Shown here: positions 1 through 10,263 of the stretch, in pieces
Layout: each line of letters opens with the position of its first letter
Numbering within the stretch: position 1 is the first letter of the stretch
Source: Saccoglossus kowalevskii
Taxonomy: Eukaryota > Hemichordata > Enteropneusta > Harrimaniidae
Assembly (NCBI RefSeq): GCF_000003605.2
Contig: NW_003142801.1
Coordinates: forward strand, 256,706-277,434
Length of the DNA stretch: 20,729 nucleotides
Direction: 5' to 3'
Program-made: the position numbers and the translations under genes
The notes under the pieces: model-generated
What the model saw: the letters and a program-made list of their open reading frames with translations, nothing else
Told to the model about the DNA's origin: nothing
Databases searched by the model: none

Positions 1-305
1 GTATCCAGGATATCCGCCGCGGTATACAGGATATCCGCCGCGGTATACAGGATATCCGCCGCGGTATCCAGGATATCCGCCGCGGTATCCAGGATATCCG
101 CCGCGGTATCCAGGATATCCGCCGCGGTATCCAGGATATCCGCCGCGGTATTCATGACATCCGCCACGGTATCCAGGATATCCGCCACGGTATCCAGGAT
201 ATCCGCCATGGTATTCATGATATCCGCCACGGTATTCATGATATCCGCCATGGTATTCATGATATCCGCCACGGTATTCATGATATCCGCCACGGTATGC
301 ATGAT
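1..305. repeat. 21-bp minisatellite, 14 full copies plus a partial, open at the left edge
   Basis: Units begin GTAT and repeat every 21 bp from position 1 to 294, with a partial unit to 305. Units 1-7 carry CCAGGATATCC and GCCGCGG (units 2 and 3 have TACAGG). Units 8-14 drift to TTCATGATATCC and GCCACGG or GCCATGG. Units 9-10 are mixed, so the array grades from one subtype to the other. The core holds GGATATCC and CCGCGG palindromes. As 21 is divisible by three, reading frames stay open through the array on both strands. Confidence 0.97.
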
Positions 306-335
306 CAACTTCTTTACAAATGTTATTTCAGACAT
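1..335 (-). other. Possible partial coding region made of heptad repeats, running off the window
   Basis: On the minus strand an open frame starts after a TAG near 372. It has a methionine at 335 ([14 protein letters not shown]) and then runs to the window edge as repeats of VADIMNT, later AADILDT. A plausible splice acceptor (CTGTTTCAG) lies just upstream. The non-repeat head reads like protein, but the other frames through the array are open too (VSRISAA on plus, RGGYPGY on minus), so openness alone proves nothing. I do not recognise the product. It could equally be plain satellite DNA. Confidence 0.2.
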
Positions 336-606
336 GTACAAATAATACAACATGCAAACTGAAACAGATGACTAATGAAATGAAACACTAACAAAATACT
401 ACATTAATAATTCTAATAATAGACAGCATTTCACACCATAAATAGCAGCAACTGATGCAGTAAGTCATTGCAGTTGACACAAATATATATTTGGCCCTAA
501 AAAAGGAATTGATGAGTAAAATGTGATTCAGTAGAGAACAGCATTTGTTTTAGAACGATGGACACACATGCTTCAAATGTTTCATATACAATAAATATAA
601 ATACAA
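306..606. other. AT-rich spacer, no feature seen
   Basis: Unique-looking AT-rich sequence between two satellites. I see no exon, RNA gene or strong motif in it. Confidence 0.6.
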
Positions 607-1072
607 GTAGTTACTGTGCTTCTCTATAGGGTAAAATAGTGTAAGCCAGTGGCTAACATTGCGTAGTAGTTACTGTGCTTCTCTATAGGGTAAAATAGTG
701 TAAGCCAGTGGCTAACATTGCATAGTAGTTACTGTGCTTCTCTATAGGGTGAAATAGTGTAAGCCAGTGGCTAACATTGCATAGTAGTTACTGTGCTTCT
801 CTATAGGGTAAAATAGTGTAAGCCAGTGGCTAACATTGCATAGTAGTTACTGTGCTTCTCTATAGGGTAAAATAGTATAAGCCAGTGGCTAACATTGCAT
901 AGTAGTTACTGTGCTTCTCTATAGGATAAAATAGTGTAAGCCAGTGGCTAACATTGCATAGTAGTTACTGTGCTTCTCTATAGGGTAAAATAGTATAAGC
1001 CAGTGGCTAACATTGCATAGTAGTTACTGTGCTTCTCTATAGGGTAAAATAGTGTAAGCATTGGCTAACAGC
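607..1072. repeat. 59-bp satellite, eight copies
   Basis: Copies start at 607, 666, 725, 784, 843, 902, 961 and 1020, exactly 59 bp apart. Each begins GTAGTTACTGTGCTTCTC and contains AGCCAGTGGCT, a short inverted repeat. Copies 1-7 differ by only one or two bases, which implies recent homogenisation. The last copy decays after GTGTAAGC. The period is not a multiple of three, so a coding role is unlikely. Confidence 0.97.
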
Positions 1073-3736
1073 ACATTGTTTGTAAACTAGATTTTATGTT
1101 TAAGCAGAAAAATGCATTAATATTTAATGTCTTTTCAAAAGACAGTGACATATTAATAACTATGTTTAAAATTGTATTTAATTAAAATGCGACTTATGTC
1201 TCGTGGTGATGATGTAAAGTTTACAAACGTTAACCACTTTCTCAGAATAATTCCTGTTTAAAAGTTCATTTACTTCATTGGGGTTGTAAAGAACTATTTT
1301 GTGTACCAAAAACTAAAGAAATTAACGAGTGTCAAATGATGAAGTGTTAACATGCAGAATTAGTGGATGAAGACAGTTGGTGACAGCAATCAATCAGTGA
1401 ATAGATCTACTACTGTGAATGACTATTTGAAGATGGATACATCATCACTGGAAACCACAATCTTCACTGGACCAATAATTTTCTTTAATCTTTGTTTTTA
1501 TACAATGTATATGTAAATATTTTTTCAGAAAAAAAGTGGAAATAAATTATTCCACAGTACCAGGAAAGTTGTTTCAAATTGTCATGGGAACATCTCTAAC
1601 AACGGAATTATGTATGTGTACATGTATATTAAAACTGTTGTATTGTCTTTCTTATTTTTCACATAAAACCTGGAGTGCCTGATGCATGTCTAACCATAAC
1701 CATTATAAGGTTAAATATATTAGAAATGATATTATTGAAATAAGAGTTGTTTCACAGCACTTCCATGTGGGTGGCTGACATGTGAACCGTGATGCACGAC
1801 ATGCAAGATCAGTTACAACACGACTCACATGAAGCGATATATATCACTACTAGTGAAGATGAAAATAATCTCCTGAAAAAATTTATGATGGAGTGGAAGA
1901 ACAATTGACAGTGAAAATAAAAGTTTTTTCTACAATTATGTTTTAATTTGTTATACCCGAATTTGGTTATAATGATTCTTATCTCAATAGCACAGAGAGT
2001 AAATCACATTTCTTTTTAAAATTTACTGAAACATTGTTCACTGGACCAAATAAAATTAGTAAATTGTATGATCCAGAATAAAAAAAAAAATTCTGAAAGA
2101 ATGGTCTGTCTAATACCCAGCACCTTTCATATAATGGTTTACACCCCACCTACATGTAAAACAAACGACTTACGTTTCCTGTGAGTCAGTTTTAATTATC
2201 TACAGTTTAAACTATAGTTCTTTCCATTTCAAGATGACACTTCTTGCAATTAGATTGTGGAATCCAGTATGCCATGCTTTTGCTTTTGCATAATTCTAAA
2301 TGATATAGCGGCTGACAAAGTACATTTCACAACATATTATTGAGAGGAATATCCCCTACTTGACTTAGTTTTTTTGTCTTTCTAAACATCAAGTTTATTT
2401 TGATTGACATTCACAGAGAATTTGATGGCTGGTTCAAATTTATCCACTTTTACAGTGATCAATGTTGCGTTTGTGTTGAGTTACGAGTAATTACAAGTCT
2501 GATTTACATTTTTCTTACCATGTTTTTTCCTAGTCAAGCGGTATTAAATATAAGTGCGTTGGGAATTAGCATAATTATATTGCGCGAGTGAAAGAGGCTG
2601 GTGAGACTGTGTCACAACGTATTCCATGTATTTCCAACACGCTAGGTCGCCGCCTTTGATGGAGTTTATTTTGTTTTTTCAGTCTCCCAATCTATCAATG
2701 GCAGAGTTTGTTTCATCACGTCTCACAACTGAAAGTCCAAGCTGACTTTATTTTGGCTGTAAAATACGTGCAAGACACTTGTTTCGCTGCTTACAGATTT
2801 CTGATTATCTGTAATTAGCGAAACAAGCCATTTACTAATTAAACTATTGTTATTTTCGGCAAATATTTTGTAAATATTGTGCGTATAAAACCTATTTTCT
2901 CTGATTACAGTTTATTTTTTATTATGTATGTCATCCCATTTCGTTTCGTTTCGTTTCTTCGATTACAATAAGCCGTGTAAACGTAACCAACCAAACACCT
3001 GAACTAACTGAACAGGTATAACACTGTCAAAACGGTTCTAGGCTTGACCTAACGCATGTAAAAGTTGAAACGTGCGGCGATGGTGAGCACGCACGACTTT
3101 CCATGAAGTATGTTTTAGTGGCCCCTTTATGAGGTCATTTGACCGTTCATAGACTAGTAGACAGACCGACACTACACTTCAGTTAGTGACTTTCACGCAA
3201 TAATAATGGTCAGTTTTGTACACTGACAGGACAATATTCGTGACATGTCACGCGAGAACGGAATCTCAGCGTTGCACCACACATATTACGCTGCCTGGAG
3301 CACACTTTACATTCCAATACAAGCACGTTAATTAAGTCTACATTACTTACCATAAGACTCAATGCAAGTCAAATGTATCGTTATAAATGCTGTGGCCAGG
3401 TCCAGGTTCTAAAGTAAAGACTACGAACATGAATTCAATACCATTTGCGTGCGTGTATGAAGTACGTATATGCGTAACAAAAATATGTTGTTCTTCTCTC
3501 TGTATTTTAGAAGCGTATCATAATTACTCCGAGAACCAATTAGCCATCCATCCATCCACGGCGTTGCCAAATTAGAAATTCGAGAAAGTCTCTTTTTGAA
3601 TTCGGGTAACAAGTATTCTTAGTCGCCTAAGGGGTCACATATACCGGAAACAATGGTGAGGGCGTTTATTGTCATGCCATGGTCTCATGCACGCGGGTCT
3701 CACGAGTCTCACACAACCACTTTACAGTCAGCTGGC
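1073..3736. other. AT-rich intergenic DNA, no supported gene
   Basis: No exon with good support. Two short plus-strand frames each lie just upstream of an AATAAA: 1367-1516 (49 aa, starting MKTVGDSNQSVNRSTT) and one ending near 1909 (containing TTSEDENNLLKKF). Neither is recognisable, and both are short enough to be chance or old mobile-element debris. A TTTCG microsatellite lies at about 2939-2957 and a short CCATC run near 3544. Confidence 0.5.
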
Positions 3737-3824
3737 GCACAAGTGATAATATAATGTATAATAAATGCGATATTTACTATATGGTGGCCGCCAAATATCA
3801 AATTTATTTTATTATCACTTGTGC
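3737..3824. repeat. 88-bp foldback (MITE-like hairpin)
   Basis: The outer 15 bases, GCACAAGTGATAATA at 3737, recur as their exact reverse complement ending at 3824. Inside, ATAAATGCGATATTT pairs with AAATATCAAATTTAT (13 of 15), leaving a loop of about 17 bases with TATGGTGGCCGCC. Nearly the whole element therefore folds on itself. No clear target-site duplication is visible. It is either a miniature inverted-repeat element or a structured transcript; no open frame is present. Confidence 0.85.
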
Positions 3825-4002
3825 TCTCCTCAAGACAAAATAAAAAAGAGAGGCATTTCTAAAATATCAGTATTATATGATAGTGTAACTCAGTGAGTAA
3901 AAGTTGTAGCAGCCAAAGTTTGGATTTCAAAACTTCTCATGTTTCAGTCTATAGGAAGATAATCTAAATTAGTTATTCAAGTGTTATAGTACAACAAACA
4001 GG

Positions 4003-4075
4003 TCAGGATAAGATGAGATCATCTGGCCCTGCCCGGAGCAGCACTTCGGCGATGATCCTCTTCAGTTTGAGATTG
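4003..4075 (-). CDS. Weak candidate terminal exon, product unknown
   Basis: A GC-richer patch in AT-rich DNA reads on the minus strand as NLKLKRIIAEVLLRAGPDD followed by LILS and a stop. An AG acceptor precedes it (GACAAAAG). About 100 bp upstream another minus frame reads EKGDGKPYLVLRYKDHSNKK, and a GT donor at its end would join the two in phase. The predicted intron has a modest pyrimidine tract. I do not recognise the protein. Chance reading is quite possible. Confidence 0.2.
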
Positions 4076-4827
4076 CTTTTGTCACGGTCACGAGAACAAA
4101 GAAAATATTTTTCATGTTTTTCCAACAAAATAAAAGTATATTAATTAGTTGTTACTGTTTTGGTGCCCAGTAAATTTCACTTTTTGTTAGAATGGTCTTT
4201 GTATCGTAATACCAGATATGGTTTGCCGTCCCCTTTCTCAAACATATCCAAAACCAACAAATGTGCAACGCAAATCACGCAAATCAGCTGGTCTTATCAG
4301 TCTTATTTGTAGCAAGGATTTATACTGCAGATATGTTAATTACTGAATTTTACAACCGATGTCCGAGTACACGTGAAATGGCACCCTCACACAGAAGGGA
4401 GAAAACAAAATGAGACTTGTTGATTGAAAACACATTTCTACATATTTTGAGCCACATATTTGAACAATTAGCGTGTTTTTGTCACCGTGGTGTATGGAAT
4501 TTGTTGTCAGACTATCATTGTGTTTTGCATTATTTGACAGTGCTTCTAACCGATATATGTATAGTGTAGATACGAGAGTCGATTCCAAGAAAACAAAATT
4601 GCTCAAAAAAAGTATATGTAGTCTGAGAGCGGATAGACACGGTAATAGTTATTTATTAAGACACAGCTACATGAATATTGAAACTCGACAGCACTGTTTC
4701 GTACTCAGCACTCATATATATATATACAGAGATTAATATTCAGTAAATGGAGCAACCGGATCTAAACACACCAAATGCTATTAATTTGACTAGATTTACC
4801 CACCATCTGGCATCAATGATTGTTATA

Positions 4828-4833
4828 TTTATT
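4828..4833 (-). promoter_or_regulatory. Poly(A) signal AATAAA
   Basis: TTTATT on the plus strand is AATAAA on the minus strand, about 90 bases after the stop codon of the minus-strand frame ending at 4923. The spacing suits a short 3' UTR. Confidence 0.4.
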
Positions 4834-4922
4834 ACAGAATATTAACAATACCAATATGCTCGGCTGCGACAAAAACCGCAACCGTAACTACACACAGCGA
4901 TAATCTCCATAATCAGCGATAA

Positions 4923-5303
4923 TCAGTTGGACTGCTGGGAGGGATTTTCAGCGTATTTCGTACCCATCAACTTTGGGTAAATAGGATTCATACAGTCACG
5001 ACGATTCATAATTGATGGGAAATTTTGGAGGAAAAACGATTCCGTATAGCCATAAAACTGACTGAAACAAGTATTGAAGTTAGATATATCTTGGACAGTA
5101 CCTTCCATAGTCGCACTATAGAAGTACGGTGTGCGCAATGTTCCACTTTGTCTACAGATAGGGGGTACTTAATTTGAAAGTTTACAAGTAACAGGACGCT
5201 CTTTTAAACCATCAAAGTCGCTCCCATCCCCGTCCTTTAAAACTAATACCAAATCATTTACTGTATACTTTTCAACTTTCCCGGGGATTACTAAGACTGT
5301 CAG
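4923..5303 (-). pseudogene. Broken reading frame of 127 codons with one in-frame TAA
   Basis: On the minus strand one frame runs from 5303 to a TGA at 4923-4925, interrupted only by TAA at 5169-5171. The first block (44 codons) includes PGKVEKYTVNDLVLVLKDGD and ends TCKLSN. The second (81 codons) includes RTPYFYSATMEGTVQDISNF and ends GTKYAENPSQQSN. Both blocks look like globular protein and have higher GC than their flanks. An acceptor-like CTATCTGTAG at 5152-5161 directly precedes ACAAAG, so the second block could instead be a normal terminal exon. A GT donor upstream would give an intron of only about 34-41 bases, much shorter than the others here (at least 120). An AATAAA lies 90 bases past the stop. 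I do not recognise the family. Pseudogene and genuine last exon are both open. Confidence 0.4.
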
Positions 5304-6011
5304 TTACGCATTGCCCCCCCCCCAACACATACACACCCTATGTCATTCGCCTCTCCAAAGATTATAATTTTAGTGACAATAGTAATATAACACAGTGAGA
5401 TCGTAAGCCGATACAGAATGCACGCTGGGAGAACACTGTTGAAAACCAAACACAGATATCGTGACGTCGAATTGATAACAAATACGCAGACGACAACTTT
5501 CGACATGTTTCGAATAGACACGTTATATTTGCCGGTATCAATACAGCGTTATTGTTGTCAAAATGGGCGTCTTGTTTATTGCATATTATGAAAGAAACAC
5601 ACTAATTGAATTTACGTAAAACGCGTGCGATCAATAAAATACTACGTTGGCATTGTCTAGCGTTATTTCGATCGTTAGTGTTGTAACATGAAAATAGTAT
5701 GTGTCAAACACGTTTAGAAAAGCAACAATTATTTTTTATTTTTCGTCCGACCTCGACGGTGTTCACGGTTTGGTTTTCTACCAAAAAAATCATTTTCTAC
5801 AATGGGTCAGTTATTTCTTTGGGTGGCTTTTTAATAGTTAAGTTAAAAGATATCTAATGAAAACTATTTGTTGCAATCAAATCTATGAGTTAATAACTAG
5901 CATATGTTATGTCTACACCAAGTACATCACAATCCACGCATTTTTAGAAGAACAGTTAATGATGAAACGTTCGACGTAAATTAAAACACCTGCTATTATT
6001 TGAGCCTACCG
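5304..6011. other. Intergenic DNA upstream of the cyclin gene
   Basis: Holds a run of ten C residues near 5313 and AT-rich sequence. The minus-strand frame at 5300-5521 has no recognisable content. Nothing else is supported. Confidence 0.5.
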
Positions 6012-6188
6012 ATTGGACGATAGCCAGATACATATTTACATATGACTGAATGTCGAAATTGGCGCTATTTTTTTTCCAGTAATAGCCAATTAAAAACGTC
6101 GCTCGTGACGTAATTAGATAACAACCTGACAACAGCCAATTGAATGCAGGGCATCCCAACGAGCGTGGGATACTGCTTGGTATAAATA
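6012..6188 (+). promoter_or_regulatory. Cyclin promoter: three CCAAT boxes, CRE-like site, TATA box
   Basis: ATTGG (inverted CCAAT) at 6012-6016, CCAAT at 6086-6090 and CCAAT at 6136-6140 are followed by TATAAATA at 6181-6188. A TGACGTAA site (CRE-like) lies at 6106-6113. An initiator-like TCAGTA at 6213-6218 puts a start site near 6215, about 34 bases after the TATA box begins. Several CCAAT boxes bound by NF-Y are typical of G2/M gene promoters, including cyclin B. I found no clear CHR element. The motifs are directly visible; their use is inferred. Confidence 0.55.
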
Positions 6189-6214
6189 TTTCGTGACAGC
6201 AAACAGGGCCGCTC

Positions 6215-6420
6215 AGTATCGCTATGAGATTATCGATGTAACTCAAAGGTAGGACCAGCAAATCCGGTTTCGTTTCTAATGGACTTTATCACAGCCCAGT
6301 GTAGAGCAATTTAATTGTGAGTGTCCTTTTGACCGGACACTGACACCCGCATTGTAACTGTCGCATTCCTCTATTCTCTATGTAATGTTCTTTGCCCCGT
6401 AGGTTATAAACATATTAATA
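6215..6420 (+). other. 5' leader of the cyclin mRNA, probably with an intron
   Basis: From the likely start site to the ATG. A donor-like GTGAGT at 6317 and a good acceptor (TTCTTTGCCCCGTAG) ending at 6402 would remove 86 bases and leave an 18-base leader before the ATG on the second exon. An alternative donor, GTAGGA, lies at 6249. An in-frame TAG at 6400-6402 blocks extension of the protein upstream if the region is not spliced. Confidence 0.4.
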
Positions 6421-9400
6421 ATGTTACCTTCGACGAGTCAGGCTTGTGTGCAGTTCCAACCGTCAGCAGTGATGGTTGGAAAAACTGCGAGGCAGCCATT
6501 AGGTGACGTCATGGTGAACAACAAGTTGAGACAGGTGAGCGCTGATATGTATTTACTGTTGAAATTTAGCCGAGTCACAATGGCCACGTAGTAGCCCCAT
6601 TCCTTCTTTCCATTGTTTGCTTGCTTTGAGAAATTTGCCTAGTGTGTGTTCAACATTTAATTGATCCTAAATGAAAGTACACTGAATCGTGATGCCCGGG
6701 TTACTTCGTGTTTAGGTTTGTTATGGTGCTCATCTTTTTAAATAACATGCTCGTATGACGAGCATTTCAAACTGGTCTGCTCGTCAATGACTGTTCAGTA
6801 CTCGAAATGAACGTCTACAACTCTGGTCTTGTGGGTTTTTTTTTTATAGGTCAGTTTATATCTACTAAATAGTTGTGGAGTGTAACGAAGTGGGGCCTTG
6901 CCTCTTTCCGATCACTTAGTGCCCCATATTCCGTGATCACTTTATACTTGCAGGATATAGCATTTAGTTTATTTTTTCTGTGCCTTTTTCACATTCGCGG
7001 TAAACCGGCTTTCACCCTTTTATACACAGACCATTTTTATTGAGAAAAACTCCAAAAAATAAACTAGATATTCTAAGCAAGTCTATGGTCGCACTCAACC
7101 GGACACGTTATCGTGCAATGGATCTCAATACAGCAATGTATTTTTGAATACCTTTCCGAGTCGCTGTACTAACTTGTCACTGACTATTCCTCCTCAAATG
7201 GTCATCTGCTACAGTATACTTGGTTATGTCCAGTGAATCCACAATTTTTGCTAAAAAAACACGAACGACTATGTACGCTCGGGACTAAGTTCTTTAATCC
7301 ACACCAAGCAGAAAACTGCAAATTGCATCTACACGCAACAAAAAAAAAATCATTTTGACCCATTATTGCTTCCAATATAGATAAAAACCCTATCTGCCAT
7401 TATGCATGTTGTCGCCAGCCTGGCACCATTCACATCCATACGAATCCACTCGGCCGTTCTTTGCTACAACCGATCACTCGTTCGAATTTGGTATGAAACT
7501 AGCATATTCATCATAAACTTCCAAGACACTTATCCAATCGTACCAATTTGTTAAATTTTTAGTGCTGCGTTCGCTTGATCATTGCTTTCGGTTAAAAACT
7601 TCCTAATATGTGCTGTAATAAAGATCTCTGAAGTATTTGCGATGTTATATCGTGTCCCCTGGTTATACAATTTAGTTTCATAGAAAAATTACAATACTGT
7701 ATAAATACGTGTCCGGCCGTGACTACCTAGCAACCAAAATGCAAATTATATTTCGTTCAGGCATTCTTTTATCCTTTGAAAACAAATCTGTATGGGTATG
7801 TAATGTTTAAAAATTCAGTTACTCCGTACTACAGTAAAACTGATTCAACGAATTATGGAATGATGGTTATCAGCACGCGTTTTATCAAGGCTTGTACACA
7901 TATTACCAAATTGTAATAAAGTGGCAATACATATTCCAGTACTTGATTATTTTGTTTTTCAGATTCAAGAAGGAAAAGTCCTGTCCAAATTTAAATCCCG
8001 TTCCAGAATCCCATTGAGAAAGTATGTTGCAGAAAACAAACCCCATATTGGGGCAAAGAAACTACCTAATGGACGAACAAAAATGGCAAAACGCCTTAAG
8101 AAATCGCTGTCGTCTTTATCCCCAATTAAGGGCAAGTATTTTATTGTTTACCATATGGAGGGTGGCGTACGAAAGGTGCAAGTTTAGTGTTAAAGTTTTA
8201 ACAGACTCGTGATTGGATTCCTTTTTTGTAATCGAAAGTTTTGTCCTTGCAGAAAAGAACGAAGTGCAACTGGAGTCCCTTGTTAAGCTGAGCGATTTAG
8301 TAGACGAATGTTGCAATGCAGCGCCATCAATATCTACAAATGACCCATTTCAGTTTCCAGAATATCTCGATGACATTTACAAGTATTTACAGGTAATGAT
8401 AGCCAGTTAATATACGAACTGCAGTACAACTGAATATATATATATATTGGTGCAACAGATGCGCCAGCACGAACCATTGTGACTGAAATAGTTATGCAAA
8501 TTTAACTAGCTTGGCCGATAATTTGTTCTCTGTAGCATATGGAAAAAAAATCTTGTCCACTGAACTGTTATTGGAAAAACAAAGAAGCCTCGTGTAATGG
8601 CGTTAACAGGACCGTTCTACTAGATTGGTTAATTCAAGTACAGGCAAGTATCTTCTCCCATGAACATCATAAATCGACGCTTGGCAAAATGAACCTTGCT
8701 GAATATACATGAATATCAGCATAATGCTATTCCCAGCACTACATATTAGTGATTTAATTTTTACCATTATGTGAATAACATTCTAAGCTACACTAGGTTA
8801 GACAACTCATTGCATTCACGAAAGTTCAAGACGGGGTATTTGCAACTACCAACATTCGCGATTTCCAAAATTATTTGTTTGCAGTGTCACTTAGAACTAC
8901 TGGACGAGACGCTGTTTTTGACGATGAATTTGATAGACAAGTTTTTGACAGTTTCATCAATACCTCTGGATAAGCTTCAACTACTCGGCATCACGTGTCT
9001 ACTTATTGCATCAAAAATAGAAGAACGGTATCCTACTGAGGTAAGAAAACGTACTAAACTTAATACGAGTGTCGTGAAACAACTGCCTAAATTTGTCGTG
9101 TACCTTTCACGAATCTAAATATAAATGTAAAAAATACTACCCTTAAATTGACTTTCATTTCTACATATTCTAATTACCTTTGTAGGTGAACAATCTGTGT
9201 TTTCTGACCGCACATTCGTATTCAAGGAGGGATGTTCTTCGCATGGAAGCTATAGTTTTACGAAAAGTGGAATTTGAACTTAATTTTGTATCCCCTGTTC
9301 ATTTCTACGATTTATTGACAGCGATCACATCAGAAACAGATGACCAGGTAAGAAAATGACCAACGTCAGTTCTTCTACAATTTACAACTGATTAATTTAG

Positions 9401-10263
9401 ATAGTTTAATAAACTTTGCTAAATAAGATTAAAAAAAAATTGTATACGGAAATAGAGTCCCGCCGCAGGTCTAAAACCCGCCCAAATGCATACATTTTTG
9501 GAAACTCTAATTTCAAGAGCATTATCAAATCGTATTAACAATGGCCACAATTTTAAATGTATTAAATTTAAACTCCATGGGTGGTTCAAATTTGCATACT
9601 AATTGTAGCAAATTTCCCCATTCGTTGCCCAAAAGCTACATTTCTCGCTATTCTGACAGGTTCAACCATTAGGACGATACTTGATGGATCTGAGTATCTG
9701 CAACAATGACATTTTGAACTATCCACCATCACTACGTGCTGCATCGGCGCTATACTTCTCGAGGCAAATTATCTACGAGAATGGCGAGCAGCCGTGTTGG
9801 ACAGACTCTCTGACCGCTTTCATTGGATTGAATGAAGTAGATATGATTCAATGTGTCGATATATATGCACAGTTGTTATTAAAGGCACCAAAGGCCAAAC
9901 AACAGGCAAGTAACAACATTCAAGTTGTGTAAATTCAGATCGGTTAAAATAAGTTTCATCGAACGTATGCTTCAATAGTTCTATTGGCAAGAGTTTGTAG
10001 TAAATAAAATGCGCAAGTGTTAACTGCGGGCGCTACTCTATCCCACCTACCCCATAAAAACACCATTTTGCTACACAATTTTAGAGAAGCTGCTTGTGCT
10101 ACATGCAACTAGTACCAATCATTAATTTGCTATGCATTTTGTATTTCAGGCTGCTCGCACCAAATACAGCAGTAAATCCCGCTTCAATAGTCTTAGTCTT
10201 CATCCAATTCTCACCGAATCAAGAATATTGGCAGCGTTCAAAACGAATCTTTCCCATTCATAA
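6421..10263 (+). CDS. CCNB: Mitotic cyclin, B-type (G2/M cyclin), 8 coding exons, 402 aa
   Basis: Regulatory subunit of the CDK1 kinase that drives mitotic entry, destroyed by APC/C in anaphase (family knowledge). Exons: 6421-6534, 7963-8131, 8253-8392, 8536-8643, 8885-9040, 9186-9347, 9660-9905, 10150-10263. Intron phases are 0,1,0,0,0,0,0 and the frame holds throughout. Residues 24-30 (RQPLGDV) form a destruction box; the usual Asn is one place late (N33). There is no KEN box. Cyclin box 1 spans about 130-255: NRTVLLDWLIQVQ at 165-177 replaces the usual MRAIL-type patch, K221 (ASKIEE) and E250 (RMEAIVL) are the conserved CDK-contact Lys and Glu, and DKLQLLGITCLLIASK is typical. Cyclin box 2 follows (about 258-375), and the tail has AARTKYSSKSRF, as in B cyclins. 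Some stretches (EERYPTEV, LRMEAIVL, LKAPKAKQQ) resemble cyclin A, so A/B assignment is somewhat open. The start is the first ATG after an in-frame stop. Introns 2, 4 and 7 begin with GC. Confidence 0.93.
6535..7962 (+). other. Cyclin intron 1 (1,428 bp)
   Basis: Starts GTGAGC after CAG and ends TTGTTTTTCAG. AT-rich, with short A and T runs. I see no nested gene, RNA or repeat in it. Confidence 0.85.
8132..8137 (+). other. GC splice donor, cyclin intron 2
   Basis: The exon ends AAGG and the intron starts GCAAGTA. Intron 8132-8252 is phase 1: the last G joins AA at 8253 to make a Glu codon. The nearest GT, at 8136, would shift the frame. Confidence 0.85.
8644..8649 (+). other. GC splice donor, cyclin intron 4
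   Basis: CAG then GCAAGTA; intron 8644-8884, phase 0. Joining VQ to CHLELLDETL reproduces the uninterrupted cyclin B helix without gap or insertion. Using the GT at 8648 adds four bases and breaks the frame. Confidence 0.9.
9906..9911 (+). other. GC splice donor, cyclin intron 7
   Basis: CAG then GCAAGTA; intron 9906-10149, phase 0. Joining KAKQQ to AARTKYSSKS gives the expected C-terminal cyclin sequence. The GT at 9910 would shift the frame by one base. Confidence 0.9.

Noticed and set aside
1367-1516. 49-aa plus frame followed by AATAAA
   Set aside because: Short, unrecognised, no acceptor and surrounded by AT-rich DNA; not enough to call a gene.
1741-1921. Plus frame ending FMMEWKNN with AATAAA just after it
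   Set aside because: Only about 40 codons after an in-frame TGA and no recognisable family. Possibly mobile-element debris.
2429-2445. GGTTCAAATTT, resembling a tRNA B box (also at 9573)
   Set aside because: Lacks the required closing CC, and there is no A box or cloverleaf around it.
4340-4736. Overlapping 87-88 aa frames on both strands
   Set aside because: No splice signals, no protein-like motifs and AT-rich codons; they look like chance.
5956-6261. 101-aa minus-strand open frame
   Set aside because: It lies over the cyclin promoter (CCAAT boxes and TATA box on plus) and has no recognisable protein content or splice context.
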